In this document: piece by piece, positions 1-15,100 of the stretch
How positions within the stretch are numbered: the first letter of the stretch is position 1
Layout of the letters: every line of letters begins with the position of its first letter
Assembly: GCA_025267735.1 (NCBI GenBank)
Contig: CM046297.1
Location: 36,110,011 to 36,174,010 of the forward strand
Origin: Mactra quadrangularis
Taxonomy: Eukaryota > Mollusca > Bivalvia > Venerida > Mactridae
DNA: 64,000 nt
Direction of reading: 5' to 3'
Made by a program: the position numbers and the translations under genes
The notes under the pieces: model-generated
What the model was told of the DNA's origin: nothing
The model's database searches: none
Seen by the model: only the letters and a program-made list of their open reading frames with translations

Positions 1-133
1 AATTAGGAGCAAAGGTATCGGGGACTTCAGAGTCATATTCAGAAGTTTCTGTCTCACTGGCAAAGCGAACTTTTCCGTCACGGTACTGGATCTCTTCACG
101 TAAACGATCCTCGAAATGTGAAACCTGGAAACG
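1..133 (-). CDS. Ig-array exon 40: linker, cut by the window edge
   Basis: At least 133 bp from acceptor TTTACAG|CGT, phase 0. It encodes RFQVSHFEDRLREEIQYRDG and KVRFASETETSEYDSEVPDT. The frame is open at the edge, so the protein continues to the left. No stop or terminal exon is in the window. Confidence 0.85.
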
Positions 134-3100
134 CTGTAAATACAGAGAAAATTAAATTAAGAGCGTTGTTGTATTCCATGCACTACATATGAGTAAATTA
201 TACAATAGCAAATAACATTTTATCATACATTATTGTTATCACAGATATTAAAACTCTTGAAATTACGTTCAAAGTCTGCTTCAATATGTTTGTTTGACTG
301 ATTTTACAACCATGAACAATAATCCATGTTCAACAAAATCACTTTCAAGAAGATGACGTTCTTAGTATTTGTTTTAACCAGCTTGAAATGAAAATATCAC
401 ATGCTAAATTTTCATGTTTAATGAAACTAACAGGCTTCTGCGAAATCCAAATGTTGATGTTTACTCCACTAAATACAGACAGTTTTGCCAACAAAGTTGA
501 AAACATATACAGCGTATAAAAAGTTAAAATCCAAATTTCTTATAAAGTGGGTCAAAGGTTATGTAAGGTCAAAGCTTATTTAGACTTACAGGTGAGACTT
601 CATCCTCCATGACTTGTTGATATTCTGGTTCTTCCTTCTGTGACATTCTATAATCCATATTACTTTCTAATATCTTGTTAGATCTAGGGATGTAGAACTC
701 TTTCTCTGTACGTCTTGGTTGTTGAGATCTTGCCAATAACTCTTGATCGAAGGGTAAGGTTGGTGGCATTGAGGCAGGGAGTGGTGGGGCCTCAGGGAGT
801 TCTTTCTCTGTAAATAAAGAAATAAGACAAGTTTAATCATATGTTTTGATTGTATGCTTTAGGATGGTGGTATTGAGACTGGGAGTTCTTTCTCTGTTAT
901 GGCAATACAATAAGAGAGGTTGTACATAAAACAAGAGAAAAGGTTTTTAATATTTATTTTGGTTGAACTAGGGGTTCTTAAATCATGGATGTCTAAAGTT
1001 TTCCATGATAATTACACAAACAAAGCCACACGAAAATACAACTCTATACATAATCTTAGAAAATTAGGTATTAACATAACAGAAAAGGGTTAAACGTCGA
1101 ATACACAACATTTCATATTATTTTGATGGTCATTATAATTTTCAATCAAAGCAGGATTAAATTCAATTCTATGAGCCTGTAATGAAACATCTTAAAGCAG
1201 AATTGTATTACTTAAATTGTGTACAAATTGATAACTTACTTTCAACAGGAAGAAGTGTTGCCGTGGTAACTGTTTCACCTACAGGATTGGTTGCAATACA
1301 TGCGTAATCTCCGACATCATCTGGTCTACAGTGTGAAATAATCAATGTACAACGACCAGTGTGTTCATCTACTGATATCTTGTGTCTAAAAGAAATATCA
1401 CCAAGAAATTAGGTCAGTGAAACTATGTGAGTTAAGTAGGTCAATAGAGTAGGTCAGTCAATTAGTCTGTTTAGTAAAGACAATTCAGTAGATCAACCAA
1501 TAAGGTCAATTAAGTAAGCCATATAATGTCAATTATGAAGGTTGGTCAGTTGACTAAGTATTCTATTTGGCAAAAAATATCATAACAAAAAGACAACGTC
1601 AAGAGAAAGAATTTCAAGTTTTAAATTAAATTCTGTTTTTAGGATGAGAAAATACAAATAACAAGCAAATTGTGGAGAAACAGTTAAGTCTTAAAATGAT
1701 AGTACAAAAACAACTAGACATACCTAGCATCAGGCCAAAGTTTCTGTCCATCTTTGGTCCATGTAATTTCAGGGAAAGGTTGTCCAGAGACGTGACTTTC
1801 CAAGATGATGTTAGTGTCCTCAACTAAACGTGTAGATTGTAAACGTTCTAAGAAGTGTGGTTTTACAGCTTCTATAGGAGATGGTATTCTCTCCTCACGT
1901 GGTCCAGAAATGTCTGGTACAAATTCTTCTGTGACTGGTTGTCTGGTTGCTATAGAAACAAAAAAGTTACATGTAATAGAGTATGTTTATGACCTTCAAT
2001 AAATGACCATTAGTAAAATGTTTGTCTTATCTAGAGTGGTGTACCCCCAAAATAAACCCAAAGCTATGAACAAATATTTTATATTGATGGTATATCTTAT
2101 TGATTTGGACTGTTAGAATCAGAATATAAGACTTTTCAAATCACAAAAGAATCTGTTGTCTACCTGTTTAATAGAAATTTTATTTTTATAAGCAGATGAT
2201 ACGGTACAATATTGTAAAGTCATATAGAAATATATATGTAAAGAATGCTCCTAACTTTTCGACACTTTTGTAATAATGATAATAATAATCTATCTCGGAA
2301 ACAATGACATGGCACAAGGCATACAAATTGTGAAATATCACAGTATGTAAAATGCCATATGCCATCTACATCAATACCGTGGATGACACAAAAAACACCA
2401 ATATCTCTCATTTCCAATGATATCTACTTGCATTTATAAGATAAAAAAGAAATTACCACCAATACTTACGTATAACTTTCAAGTTAGCCTCTGACGTAGC
2501 AGAACCATCAGCATTAGTAATAACACATTTAAACCTACCAGCATCCTCTGGGAAGGCTTCAGCGATGGTTAACGATGTACTATCATCGCTGTACGATATC
2601 TCAAAATCGGTAGAACTTTGAATTTCAGTCTCATCACGGTACCATTTTACAATAGGTTCTGGTTTTCCTTTGAAATTCACAACAAGTTTGACCTTGTCAC
2701 CTTCACGAGCATTTGTGTCATGTAAAGGTCTAGTGAACTTTGGTTTCTCTTTTAAGTACATTGTTTGTTTGGTTGGTGGCGCCACCTGTTCTTCGACAGG
2801 AATGCCAAATTTAGGCAGACGCATTTCAGCAGATGATTTAACTTTCTTTTCAGGTTTAGTCTCTGGTTCCTCAACTGGGACTCCGTACAATGGAATTCTT
2901 TTCTTGAATTCAGGCAGTGGTTGCTGATCAACAATTTCCATGGAAACGTGATCACGATATTTGTCTGGCTTGGGTTCTTCTTTTGGTTTCTGTATCTTTG
3001 ATACCTTAAACATAGGGGCCTCATCTGTTGGTCTCTTAGGGGCTGTTTTAGTACCTGGAGCCCTTTTAGGTTCAAATAGTTCCCTGGCTTCACTGACAGG

Positions 3101-6100
3101 TTTAATCTCCTCAGCCACTGGTTTCTGATCTTCAGTATCTTTTGGTGATGCTGAAAAACAAATGGTAGTAGTAGTACTTTAGTTAAGTTGATCGTTTGAG
3201 TCTAAAGATAAAGAAAATTAATCCGTTCATTGACCGTTGGATGCATTCGTACTAGAACCTTCAATTTGATTCTACTTATCAAAATCTTAACATAGATTGA
3301 CAGAACCTTTAGCATGCAGAATTTAAAATCATAAACTGTAAGAGGCAATCGAATCCTGCAATTGTGCAAAAAGTAATTTACTGTAAAAATTTATGATGTT
3401 AAAATAAGCAAAATAATTAGAATAGCACTTTTTTATTAAACAAACAAAGTAATGAATCAAATTTCGAAAAAAGCTTTTTAATAAAAGTATTGTTCCTGGA
3501 CAAACAAACAAACAAACAAACAAGAAAGCTTAACTTACGTTGGACAACAAGGTTAGCAGAAACTTGTGTATGTCCACCTTGGTTTTTAGCTTGAACAGTA
3601 AACTGTCCAGCGTCTTCATAGAACACTTCAGGTATGTAGAGTGAATGGAAGTCGCCTTCTTGTACGATCTCAAAGTCTGGAGAACTGACCAATTGTTTGC
3701 CTTCTCTAAACCAAGTGACTTCAGGGGCGGGGCTACCAGCTACTCTCACTGTAAGTCTGACTGGTTCACCTTCCTTGATTGAAATATCATATAATCTTTC
3801 TGTGAAGGAAGGTGGGATCACTGATGCTAAAAATAGAAAATATATCTCTACATAGAATGAAAATTGGGTATCAATATTGCCAACACACGAAGAGGAAATG
3901 GGATTCATTGAGGCTTAAACAATTTGCAAAGGAAATAATAAAGAAAGTGGTTACAAGGTTATGCTGGCAAATCATTCTGTGTTGGATTCAATCATCAGTA
4001 TAAGTTTCAAAAATTGACTAAAAATAAGTTAGTATTTACTAATTTCATAAGAAGAAATGTTTTTATTTTAAATAATGTTAATGTTCAGTTCATTTACTCT
4101 AGTCGAATCATCATTTGTAAGTCAGTGTCCAGTTGTCCAAGCATAAAACATAATACTACAATATTTTCTATTAACTTACCTCTAACAATAAGTTCAGCAG
4201 TACTGGAAGCTTGACCAGCGACATTAGAAGCTTTACATGTATATTTTCCAGAATCTTCAGTGAACACATCTGGTATCATTAAATGTACACGACCATCTTT
4301 ATAAGATATCTCAAAATCAGGACCATCTGATATATCTTTACCTCCTTTATACCATTTGATGGTTGGCTCCGGTTTACCTGAAATAATGAATAAGACTTTC
4401 TAAGTTTCACCAAGAAAACTTGCATCAGTAAGTCTAGACTTTTGATCTCCTCTGCTAAAGCTAACATAAAAACCAGGCCTGCATAAAGATTGAAGGTCAC
4501 AACAAAATATGAATTATTAGTTGGAAGAGAAAACTATCATTTCATATCAAGATAATAAAAATTATACCAAATAAAATCCTTATCTACTATCTGTTTTCAG
4601 AACTCTTCAGCAATCTCTTTTAATGCTTTACTAGGGATAAATCAGGCTTTAACATGAATAGAAGTTACAAATAATATTCAAAGAGATTATTTTCCAACAG
4701 TTGGCAAGAAAGCAAAGACCACAGCGAAATAGAGTATGTATAATAAGATTTTGAAAATGGCATTGTTTTCTGGGATAGAACATTACTTCAGTCAAATATC
4801 CATCCTGATCTCCTTCGTAGCAACAGTATCGTTTAGAATCCATTTTGACACTTGAGTTTCTAGAACTTCAACTGGAGTGCATTTGCAGACAATAAATGAT
4901 ATATTTGAAACATAGCCTACCTGTAACAACTCCTTCAAATGTTACTTTTGTTCCTTCCATCGTTGTAACATTCTTTAAAGCTTGTAAGAACTTCGGTGGT
5001 ATAGGAACAGATATTGTCAAATCAACCGGTTTATATTTCGGTTGCATATCGGTGGTGATTGTCGTTGCAAAATGTTCTTGTGATTTGATTGGTTGATATC
5101 TAGGTTGTACGTCAGTAACGAGGGTTGTTGAGTGTTCTTCCATTGAAGGTATATATGTTGGAGCCTCTTGTCTTACCTCGGTAATTGAACGACGTGAGAT
5201 GTGCGTCTCAGTAGTAGTCAATGTTTCTGTGGATGAGTATTGTCCACTTGTTCTGAAGAAAACAATTTAAGTAACATTAAGAGGCTAGTATCATGAAAAC
5301 AGAACTACATGAACAGCAGAAAAAACCATTCAAGTCATTTAATACCAGAGATGATCTAAACATCCAGATCAAGTCAAGAGAGACAAATCTATTTCAAATC
5401 AACATTTCTGAAAAATTACTCACGCAGGTTTAGTACTGAAGCAATAAAGTCATATCTAAATAACTGGATACTGCGATGTTATAAAACTTGTATTAATTAG
5501 TTCTGAATGTTATCTATAATCTGAATTATCAAAGCTTTATTCTATGCCAATGCCTTTTAAATCTTAAACACTATTTACAACTAGGATGTGTATGGGAAAA
5601 CGTTCACAATATTTAATGTTTTGAGAAAAATAGGAATTTTAATTTTTATGTTTACCTCTTAGATTCAAAAGTCCTGCTTTCAACAACAGGTACCATTGGT
5701 GTCCATTTTGATTCTTCAACATGAAGCATACCAGAACATGTAGCTTTACCAGAAGGATTCTCAGCTGTCACAGAGAATCTACCAGCATCCTCGTCAAACA
5801 CTTCTGGGATATGTAATATGTAACGATCACCTTCCATTGTGATCTGGTAGTCCTGGGATACAACTGGTTCACCATTGACAAACCAAGATACCTGAAACAT
5901 GAGAAATATGTTTTAAGTTACAGTTGATTTTTACAACTAATTGTTCAAGCTCGATTGTGAAACAAGTCTTAGCAATTTAGATTAATCACTTTAAAGTTTG
6001 CTTCCTGGTGACTGTTATTGAGTTATTTTAACCTCAGAGGCAGGATTGCTAATTTTTGGATTAACCATATCTCGACTTATAATAAAATCAATTCAGAGTA

Positions 6101-9100
6101 AGAAATTGTCTGACTCTTTAAGCAGCAAGCACTATATTTTGGTCGTAGGTTTTTGGTTGCTCAAAAAAGTTTTTAGTTGCCCTAACTAAAAAGGTTGTCC
6201 CAGCCAACCAACCAGACACCCACTTATTTCATGGACTGTTAATTTCAAACAACATTTTCATATCAATTAAACTAATGTTAATCCTTACCTTAGGTTTAGG
6301 ACTTCCAACAATGACACAATCTAATGTCACAGCATCACCAGGTTGTACAACCTTATCTTGGAACAGTTTCAAGAATTCAGGTGGCGAGTGAGTCACTTCA
6401 GTTTTAGTACGTCTAACTTCGGTAGTTCTCATAATTTCTTGTTGTGGTAAAACTTTAATGGTGAGTTTAGCATAACATTTAGCTTCGCCTGCTTTGTTTG
6501 TAGCTTTCACCATGTAGTTTCCTCCATCTTCGGCAAAGACTTCTGGGATTGTCATATTGTGTACGTCAGCAAATGAGGTCACCTTAAATATACAAGAAGG
6601 ATTTTTCATTTCACATTCAATCAAATTTTATGGAACACATATTTTTGTACAAATTTCTTTACACCTTTTAGTAAAAGGGCACCTTGCAAAAAACCTAACA
6701 GGTAAAGGAAATGACTTTGAAGCTAATGCTGTAAAATTAGGAAAGTAATAAAGGGGCTATATTTAAATTCACTCAAACATAAAAACACTGTTTTCATTTT
6801 GAAGTTTATCCAAGAAATGTCGATTAAAATTCGAACTAGGCAAGTCAGTTTAAAGAAATAGTGTACGCTAAATGACCTAAGCTGGTAATACACCTTAAAC
6901 AACATAATATCAAAGAAAACTAACTTGGAAATCAGCGCTAGGTTCCAATGGCTTGTTATCTTTGTACCATTGCACACTGGGTAATGGATGGCCTTGAACT
7001 CTACATTGTAATGTAACCCTTTGACCTTGTTGGGTATTTACGTCTCTTAGCAACTGTGTGAATTTTGGTGCTGAGATTTCTTGGCCTACTGAGGCATCAC
7101 TGAGTTCACTCAATGCTGTAATACATATAGGAAATAAGATAAACTCAATTGCAAAACTAAAATAATAATAAAAGGCAGTAAAATACAAAAACACTATGTG
7201 ATTTGAATTAATAATGATTTAATACAATGTTTTAAATATCATAGAGCCAAAACTTCACCCATTACAAAGGAAAAATTGTCTTATCTAAAATTCTCATGGA
7301 AGGGTATGGATTACTGCAATCTTGAGGCAAACCTTCATCGCAGGATTCAAAGTCAAAGACAGTTATGACAATGATCAAGACTACCCCGAATTACCAGTTT
7401 CCAATACAAATAAAAAACTAAGAGAATGAAATTAACCAAAATATGAAATCACTTAACAAAGAATATAGGTTCTCTACCAATGAAACATAACTGTAGTAAA
7501 TTATAAATGAACTGAAGGACTTACGTTCAACATGTAGTCTACACGCACTCTCAGCTAGACCATGTTCATTTTTAGCTGTAACTCTATAGTTACCAGCATC
7601 TTCAAGATAAGCTTCTCTTATAACTAATGTACAACGATCTCCTTCAAATAATAATTGTATATCTGAAGATTCCTTTACTGGTTTCTCATTATGGAACCAA
7701 ATTACCTGAAAATGGATTTAATAAAAAATAAATACATGCACAATATGTATATGAACATGTTAATTATACATTTTATTTTGTTTCCTGTTCGATTTTCCTT
7801 GTTTTTACATTTCTAGTCAACAATTAGCCATTTAATATTGACAGTTTACCTAAAGTGCCAAGGCTGGTAGCTTATGGCCCCATTCTGTGAGATAATACAA
7901 ACATTTGAAGAATATTAAAACTATAAACAACTATATTTAGACGATTCAGAACATACTTAAAAGTGCATTAGACTAGGTTTTTATTTTTAGCAATCAAAGT
8001 ACTGAAGGCACACATGTTGTCATGCTAGATTGGCTAACAAATTATAGACATTATTCTCTTACCTCTGGTTCTGGGTTACCAATAAGAACACAGTCTAATC
8101 TGACACGAGCTCCTTCCATCACTTCTCTAGATGGTAGCAATTGTTGAGTGAATGTTGGTGCAATTGGTTCTTCAGTAGAAGCTACTGACATTTCCTCACT
8201 AAAAGAGAGTAGCAAAGGAAAATAATTAGTATGCACATATGAAGATTATTTTTGTTTGAGTTAAAGGGAGATAATTACATGTAAATGTAAGGGAGGTAAT
8301 TAACCAACATAGAATAAATCGTATGCAACAGTTTCAAAGCGGAGTGATCTCTATATGGGTAAATAATTTTCTAGAAACAATACAGAAGACATCTTTCATT
8401 AAAAAGAGGTAACAAGTAACTAAAAATACACTATTGAACAGTATTAAAGGGAGACCATTCCCAGCTACACAAAAAATATTAAAGGGAGATAATAAAATGT
8501 CTAGTGACAAATGGTACAATTCTCCTCATAAAAAGAGTATATAAATATTGAAAGATGTATAAAATTCAATTTATATTAATATTTAGACATCTTGGATTAT
8601 ATTTCTGACACCAGAGATGTTTTGACTTCTTGCTGAAAATTAGTTTGAATAAGAACTTGGGGCAATTTCAGGAATATCAACAATTCAGCACATGCATTTA
8701 GAAGGAAGAATCTTGAGAAATTCAATGTATGGATAATCAGAGGCATTTCAAGGAAGAGAAAAACGGATCACTCTTTATAAAAGATGAAATGAAAAAAAGG
8801 AAACATTAATGCTTGGCAGTCTATGATAGTCTGAACAGACTCAACTTGCTTTTTTTAACAGTTGATATTAAATCCACTTTCAAGTTGAATGTTGACAGAC
8901 TGCAATTATTATGATGGTTAAAATACACAAAAAATAAACAATGCTATTAGAAGAACAGTGAACACAAAGTAGGACATGCCACATAAATATAGATTACAAA
9001 ACAAAACTGAAAGAAATTAATTAAAGTTGGAGTATAATATAATAATTATTAAGTATATAGGACATAGTTTCATAGCTGGTCTTTGATTATGATTAAAACA

Positions 9101-12100
9101 AAATTAAACAAAAATGAAAATAAAACAAAATCATTAGATATATATTTGGAGTATACATGTATCATTATATGAATTATACAGGGTCATCTTGCTTTCAAAA
9201 ACAAAACAAAACTAAACAAAAACGAAAATAAAAGTAAAATAATCAAATCAGTATATATTTTATGATATATTTTTGTTATAAATTAAGCATATAGGGTCAT
9301 CACTTCATAACTTGCCTTTCTAAAGTAGTCTGGCTTGCAGACAATATACTTATTTCACTGGAAAAGTAGAATAAGATTAGACCTCTTAACTAAATATTGC
9401 TTTCCAGAAAAAATACGGCTAAGGTTTGCATAGCCAAAGGCTAAATTCTAGCATAAAAGGACTATTGTGTATAGAAGAATATGAACACAGTATTTTAGTT
9501 GTCAAGTAAGGGTTGTCTGCAAAAACTTGGTATTAAACCCAGATTTGACCATGGCCGAGGCTGGAATAAATTCAGAAAACAAACACATTCAATTGAGGGC
9601 TCATGGCACACGGGGCAGCATGAATCAATTAAAAGAATTTTTGGGAGCACATCAACTCAATTGCACAGCATAAAAATGTTTTCTCTTGTGAAAGACTGTT
9701 TTTATATAACAGAATTAAGATATATAAGTTCACTACAGACTATAGCCAATAATGAGGAGCATCTACAAAATTCATTGAGATATAGCTTAGCTAATTAAAA
9801 CAAAAACACCAATTGATCAGAGCTGAAACAAGGAGTAGAGAATAAGCTGAAAGCCAGCATAGCAGTTTTTTCCTATTTATACCATGTAAAATATTTCCCT
9901 TCATAGTTTCTTCCCCCCATTTTTTAATACATTAAAATTTAATGATTCTCCTATATGGTTGAAGGCAGTGCAGTCTGTTTTCAGCTCACTGCCCAAGCAG
10001 ATCCTAAGATATAGTTTCTAGTAAAATATATTTTCCATAATCACAGAACTTAGCAAGCTACTGGAAAATAACATTTTTCCTTTCATTACTAGCTTTTCCT
10101 TTCATTACTAAATTCAAGCATTTCAAGCATATATTATAGTGCCAAAGATTTGTACTTCAAATCTATCTAAAGCATCAAACTTAAGCTAATTCAGAGTTTT
10201 TACTTTACTTAGCAGCCCAAACATATTTAGTTACCCCCAAGAACATTTACTCAATATTCAAACAGAGTTGTCTTTCTTGAAGACTCAAAATTCAAACAGG
10301 AGTTGTCACTCTTGAATGAATGAAAACACAGCAGTGATCTAGCAGTGAAAAAGTAGAAACAGGGCAACAAAAGGAAAGTACTAAGCAGTGAAGATTGTTT
10401 AAATGTGTATCAACTTACACAGGTTTTTCTACTTTTAATATTGGAGATTCACTGTGGATATTTATAAAGAAATAAAAGAAGTTCACAATACATCAAGAAT
10501 TACGTTTATAGCATTGATACACAACTTTACAAAAGGCATAGATTTATCTCACAAAATAACTTGATCGTTTTCCTGGCACAACTAAGTTTTTACTGTTATT
10601 GGATTCTACCATTTAAAATTGGTCAACCAAAAGTATGTTATAAAAGTAAGTCTAAATAGCAACCAGTCAGTGATAGAATTTCAATGGCTGTCATTTGGTT
10701 TGGTGCAAAAAACTAAGCCATTTTGCTTATCTTAATTGCTGATTAAAGTCTAATGATTTTAATCAGATTGAGGGAAAGAATCTTAGCTATCTTAAGACAA
10801 ATGATGTGAGACAATTCCAAAACCTTTCATAAAGTCAACACATACATTTAAGCACATTTAACATGTATACACATAAAATATTGTAATTAAAGGAGCAATG
10901 AAATACAATACAATAAACAAAGTCCTTTTGTGAATTCATATACTTAGTATTTGAACTAACGATGACAAATATACATATAAGTGTTTAATTGCAAGCATGG
11001 TCAATCAGGTGATATAATTACTTAAAAAATAGTATGACAAAGTATTGAACAGCGATAAAGAATACATCATTCCATATCGCATACTAGAAGTCAAAATCCT
11101 TATACATGCTTAGATACAATTGTAACGAAATTTTGTAAGAATTAACCCATCTCCTTGCCCAGTTTATATCAATTACATCTCTCAATAAATTATGTCAGCT
11201 ATTCAACTGAGTGATTGCTTGCAATTAATCACAGGTGCTTTAAAAACTTAGTAAAAATGGTTGACAACATCAGTAGATTTAATATATTCACTAAAAGCCG
11301 ACTTTACATGTAACTAACATAAGGGGTTAAACAACAGTGATTTTGTTATGTCATTTTGTGACAATTTAACATTAAAAACATTGAGTTAAGATAAAAAATG
11401 AACATGTTACTCTTCGCTACTACTTTTTTTCAAATATTACATGATACAACACATATAACTTTTCACTACTAACATTTAAACAATAAAACTATAAAATATA
11501 ATAGTTAGAGTTGGCCAAAATTTAAAATTATGATTGTATAAAATGCCTCTACTGGCCCTTTACAGTGGCCCCAATTGAAATTATTTTCAAATTTTAAGGT
11601 TATTTGATAAATAAACACCAAGGCACTAAAAATCTATAGGTCATGCCATTTTACATTAGGGGCCAAAACTTCCTTGATAAATATTTAATTTTAAGGGTCA
11701 AAGCCAAATAAATGACCGGGACAACTCTAATTGACCTTAAAATAAATGGATATGTTTAGGAACACAGGACAACAGAACATTTATTGCTTTGATCCGAATT
11801 ATGGTGTAAGACAAGCTAAGAAAAAGAATAAGCCTAATAAACAACCATACTTTTGAATTTTGTCCATCCTATAAACAATAATAATGAGGCATCCAAAGTG
11901 ATACTTACGCAGCACTAGAGTAGAAGCTCTCTACAGTGATTACACAGGAACTTCTGACCTCACCAAGTGGATTACGTACACTAACAGAATATTCACCAGA
12001 ATCTTCTGGGAAAGCTTCTGTTAATTCAAGAGTTGATCTGGTTGTCTCAATAGTTATCTGTAAATAGAAATAAATGAAAACTTTACTAAAGAACAAGAGC

Positions 12101-15100
12101 TCCGAAACTCGAGTGACCATAACTCAATAAATTTACTTTTTGTACATTTTGTTCTTTTTTCGATTGGCTGTAACTTGGTAGCAACACATTGTACATGTCA
12201 TATTATGGCGGTCAGTCAACCTACTCATCATTCATGGAAAGGCTAAATCTCTGGATTTAGCTCTTATTGAGTTACTAGTTGCATACTTCTTTCAGTGATT
12301 GACTACTGTCCTACGTGACATGGAATCAGTGGTAGGAGGGCAAATAGCCAACGAACGGCAGATCAACAATTCTACTGTGATCTGTCCATGAATTACTAGT
12401 GCTTTATGAAAGAAGAGAAGATTTCAATATCAGAGCAATGAACCTAAAAATGTTTATGAAAAGTGCTTAACAAACTTACCTTAAATAAGTGTGATGGGGT
12501 TATCTTGTCTTGTCCCCTATACCATATGACCTGAGGGGCTGGACTAGCAGAGAATACAATCTCTAGTCTTACAGGTTTACCTTCGGCCCCTACAACTTCC
12601 TTAGGGAGCTGTTGTTGTATAACAGGTACCTGGGCAGCTGTAATTTATAGAAAAAAAAACAATTAACTAAATTTCTTAATTGATTATTAAATAAATATCA
12701 AGAATGTACATTATGAATATTATTTATATGAAAGAAAAAGTTGAATTAATCTATAGTTTTTATAAATTTCAAAGAAAAGATATCAATATTGTTTACAGAC
12801 GATAAATTGACAACTTGTTCTGACTCATGTACCATCGGTTTTGATAGGACCTGTTGCCAAATCATATTTAATAACTACTCAACATGTGAAGCTTCTTGTA
12901 AGAAATTTTAATAATTGCTGTTAACGGTTAAAATCTAGTATTTCATCTTAAGTTTTGTTTGTTTTTTATATCTGTTTATAAACAATTGTTAACTTATCAT
13001 CTGTGAATAAAAAATATTTACATAAAACTATTATGATAATACTAAATTAACAACTAATTTAAGTATGAAGAAAAGGTAATACTGGTAAAAATAGTTTTAA
13101 AAAAAGTTAAGCGGTATTAATAATTAAATATTATGCTAGCATTTTTGACATTAATTTTTAAGTTATTCTGCATAATTATAAAGCATTTAGAAATAAAAAA
13201 ATAGTTGAGTGAAAATGAAAAAAATCACAAATGATTTTGTGCCACAACAATAAAGAGTGTATTTCACACATAATAAAATTTAAGAAACTTAATGAAAGCA
13301 AGAATATATTTCTAAATTAGCCAGGCAAGATTTGCAAACCAGGAATCAAACCTTTAGATTTGCCATATTCAAAGATCAGTGTATTTATTATCATCGCTAA
13401 AACATAGACATTTAGAACTATAAAATAGTAAAGCATTTTACTAAAGAAAATCTTTGACAACTGTTTCCTGAAGCACTTTCTTAAATTTCAGCTTAGACAA
13501 TGTTCTACTTAACAGACTAATATATACATATATAAAAAATATTTTGTCCAGAGTACAAATTATTTCGAAGAGTCAGTCAGGTCACAAAATTTGTGTCAAA
13601 TAAACCATGCAACATGCAGGACCCTATTTCTATAGCTTTGTTACTAAATACAATCCATTCTTTGTTTAACCTTCCATAACCAAGGTAAACATTCTAGCCC
13701 TATCTGTAACATCATTGTCACAAGAAAAAAAACCTTAAGATCCCAAAATTTGGATATGATGAACCCGCCTCATTTTTTCAGTGAAAGATAATACAGTATA
13801 TTTGTTAAACCTGGTTTATCTAACTATTATCTATGCTTAAACTCGATATTATCTTTCATTGAAAATTTAGGTATAGAAGTAACAGAATGATAAGGTGAAG
13901 GTCACTGGAGGTCAACAAACAAAGGTGAAAGGTCACTGTGTATAAAATCAACCACAGTAACCAAAGTAACACACAATTTTATACCAAATCATGATTTTAT
14001 CTCTAGTTAATACTTTGAACATAGAAATGTCCATCTTTCCTTTACATTTCTGGATGATATATAATTTGGATGAACAATCTGTTTCCGGGGTGAAAATTAA
14101 AATTCTGCAGTGTTTACAATGAACCCAGTTCCCTCAGATCTCAAAAATCTATTTGATCAGCCCAGAAAAATTTTTCCCAAACTGTTTCTATGGAAACCAA
14201 CAAAATAGTGCTTTCACCACAGACAATTCTTACAAAGTGCTCATAAGAAAAAATATTTATGGTGAAAATAAAACAAAAACCCACAATAACCAACAAAGAA
14301 TAGATCTGTTTTCTACAACTAAGGGGGAGATAAAAAATACTTGCAGGCATTTGATTGGTCGTTCCTAGTTTTGTTCCCTAGATACGGAAAAATTGAAATA
14401 AAAAACATTCATAACATAATAAAACAACAAACACATTCAGGGAGAGGAGTAACATCCATGTCAGTAGGGGACAGCTGAAAACAATTAGTAAGCTATAAAA
14501 TAAAATGTAAACATGAATTTAGTTGAGTTAATTGGTTTGTTTGATTTACACCCAATTTCAGCCGTTTAAAGACAATGTGTACATTTATGTGGGTGCCAAT
14601 TCATCTAGCTGCCTTTCCTAGGATTCAAAAGAGCTAGAATCCAATCCTCTTTACAAAGAACATAGTTTCTTATACCATAGCAACAGTAAGCAGTTCAGCT
14701 TATCCATAATCCTCTATCAGTGAGAGTTTAAAGACATTGTTTAAAACACAATTACAGGATCTAACTCCAGGCTGAGTAGTGTAAAAGTTTTCATATTCCA
14801 TAAATAAAATTCCTAAAAAAGTACATGTTATATATCAAATGAGGAGGGACCATGCATAGGTATCTCATCACATCTAAACATGCTTGTCTCACAACAAAAC
14901 AGGGGACAAAGGGGTCATTCATTCCAGGCATTCCACACACGGGGGACACTTACGAATAACGGTAAGTCGAGCAGACGAAGATGCTTCGCCACCTGGATTT
15001 ATGGCCCTACATGTGTAACGAGCCCCATGTTCTCTTGAAACGCTCTTGATCTTCAGGCAACAAGTGCCGTTAATTTTGGTTATGACATATTCGGGAGAGT

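Larger units (their letters stand above)
134..2469. other. Introns among exons 36 to 40
   Basis: AT-rich intron sequence between the listed exons. The only recognisable element is a repeat copy at 2270-2416. Between 1400 and 1620 there is a loose run of GGTCAGT/AGTCAATTAGT-like units of low complexity. Confidence 0.6.
8199..11908. other. 3.7-kb interval around the microexons
   Basis: The stretches 8199-9315, 9358-10418 and 10452-11908 hold no further exon that I can support. The sequence is AT-rich with scattered short repeats (several copies of AAAGGGAGATAATTA near 8270-8480). No mobile element has recognisable ends. Confidence 0.55.

Noticed and set aside
14473..14500. Good-looking acceptor TTTTCAG|CTGTCCCC between Ig 2 and Ig 3
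   Set aside because: The phase required by exon 24 gives a stop codon within five codons.
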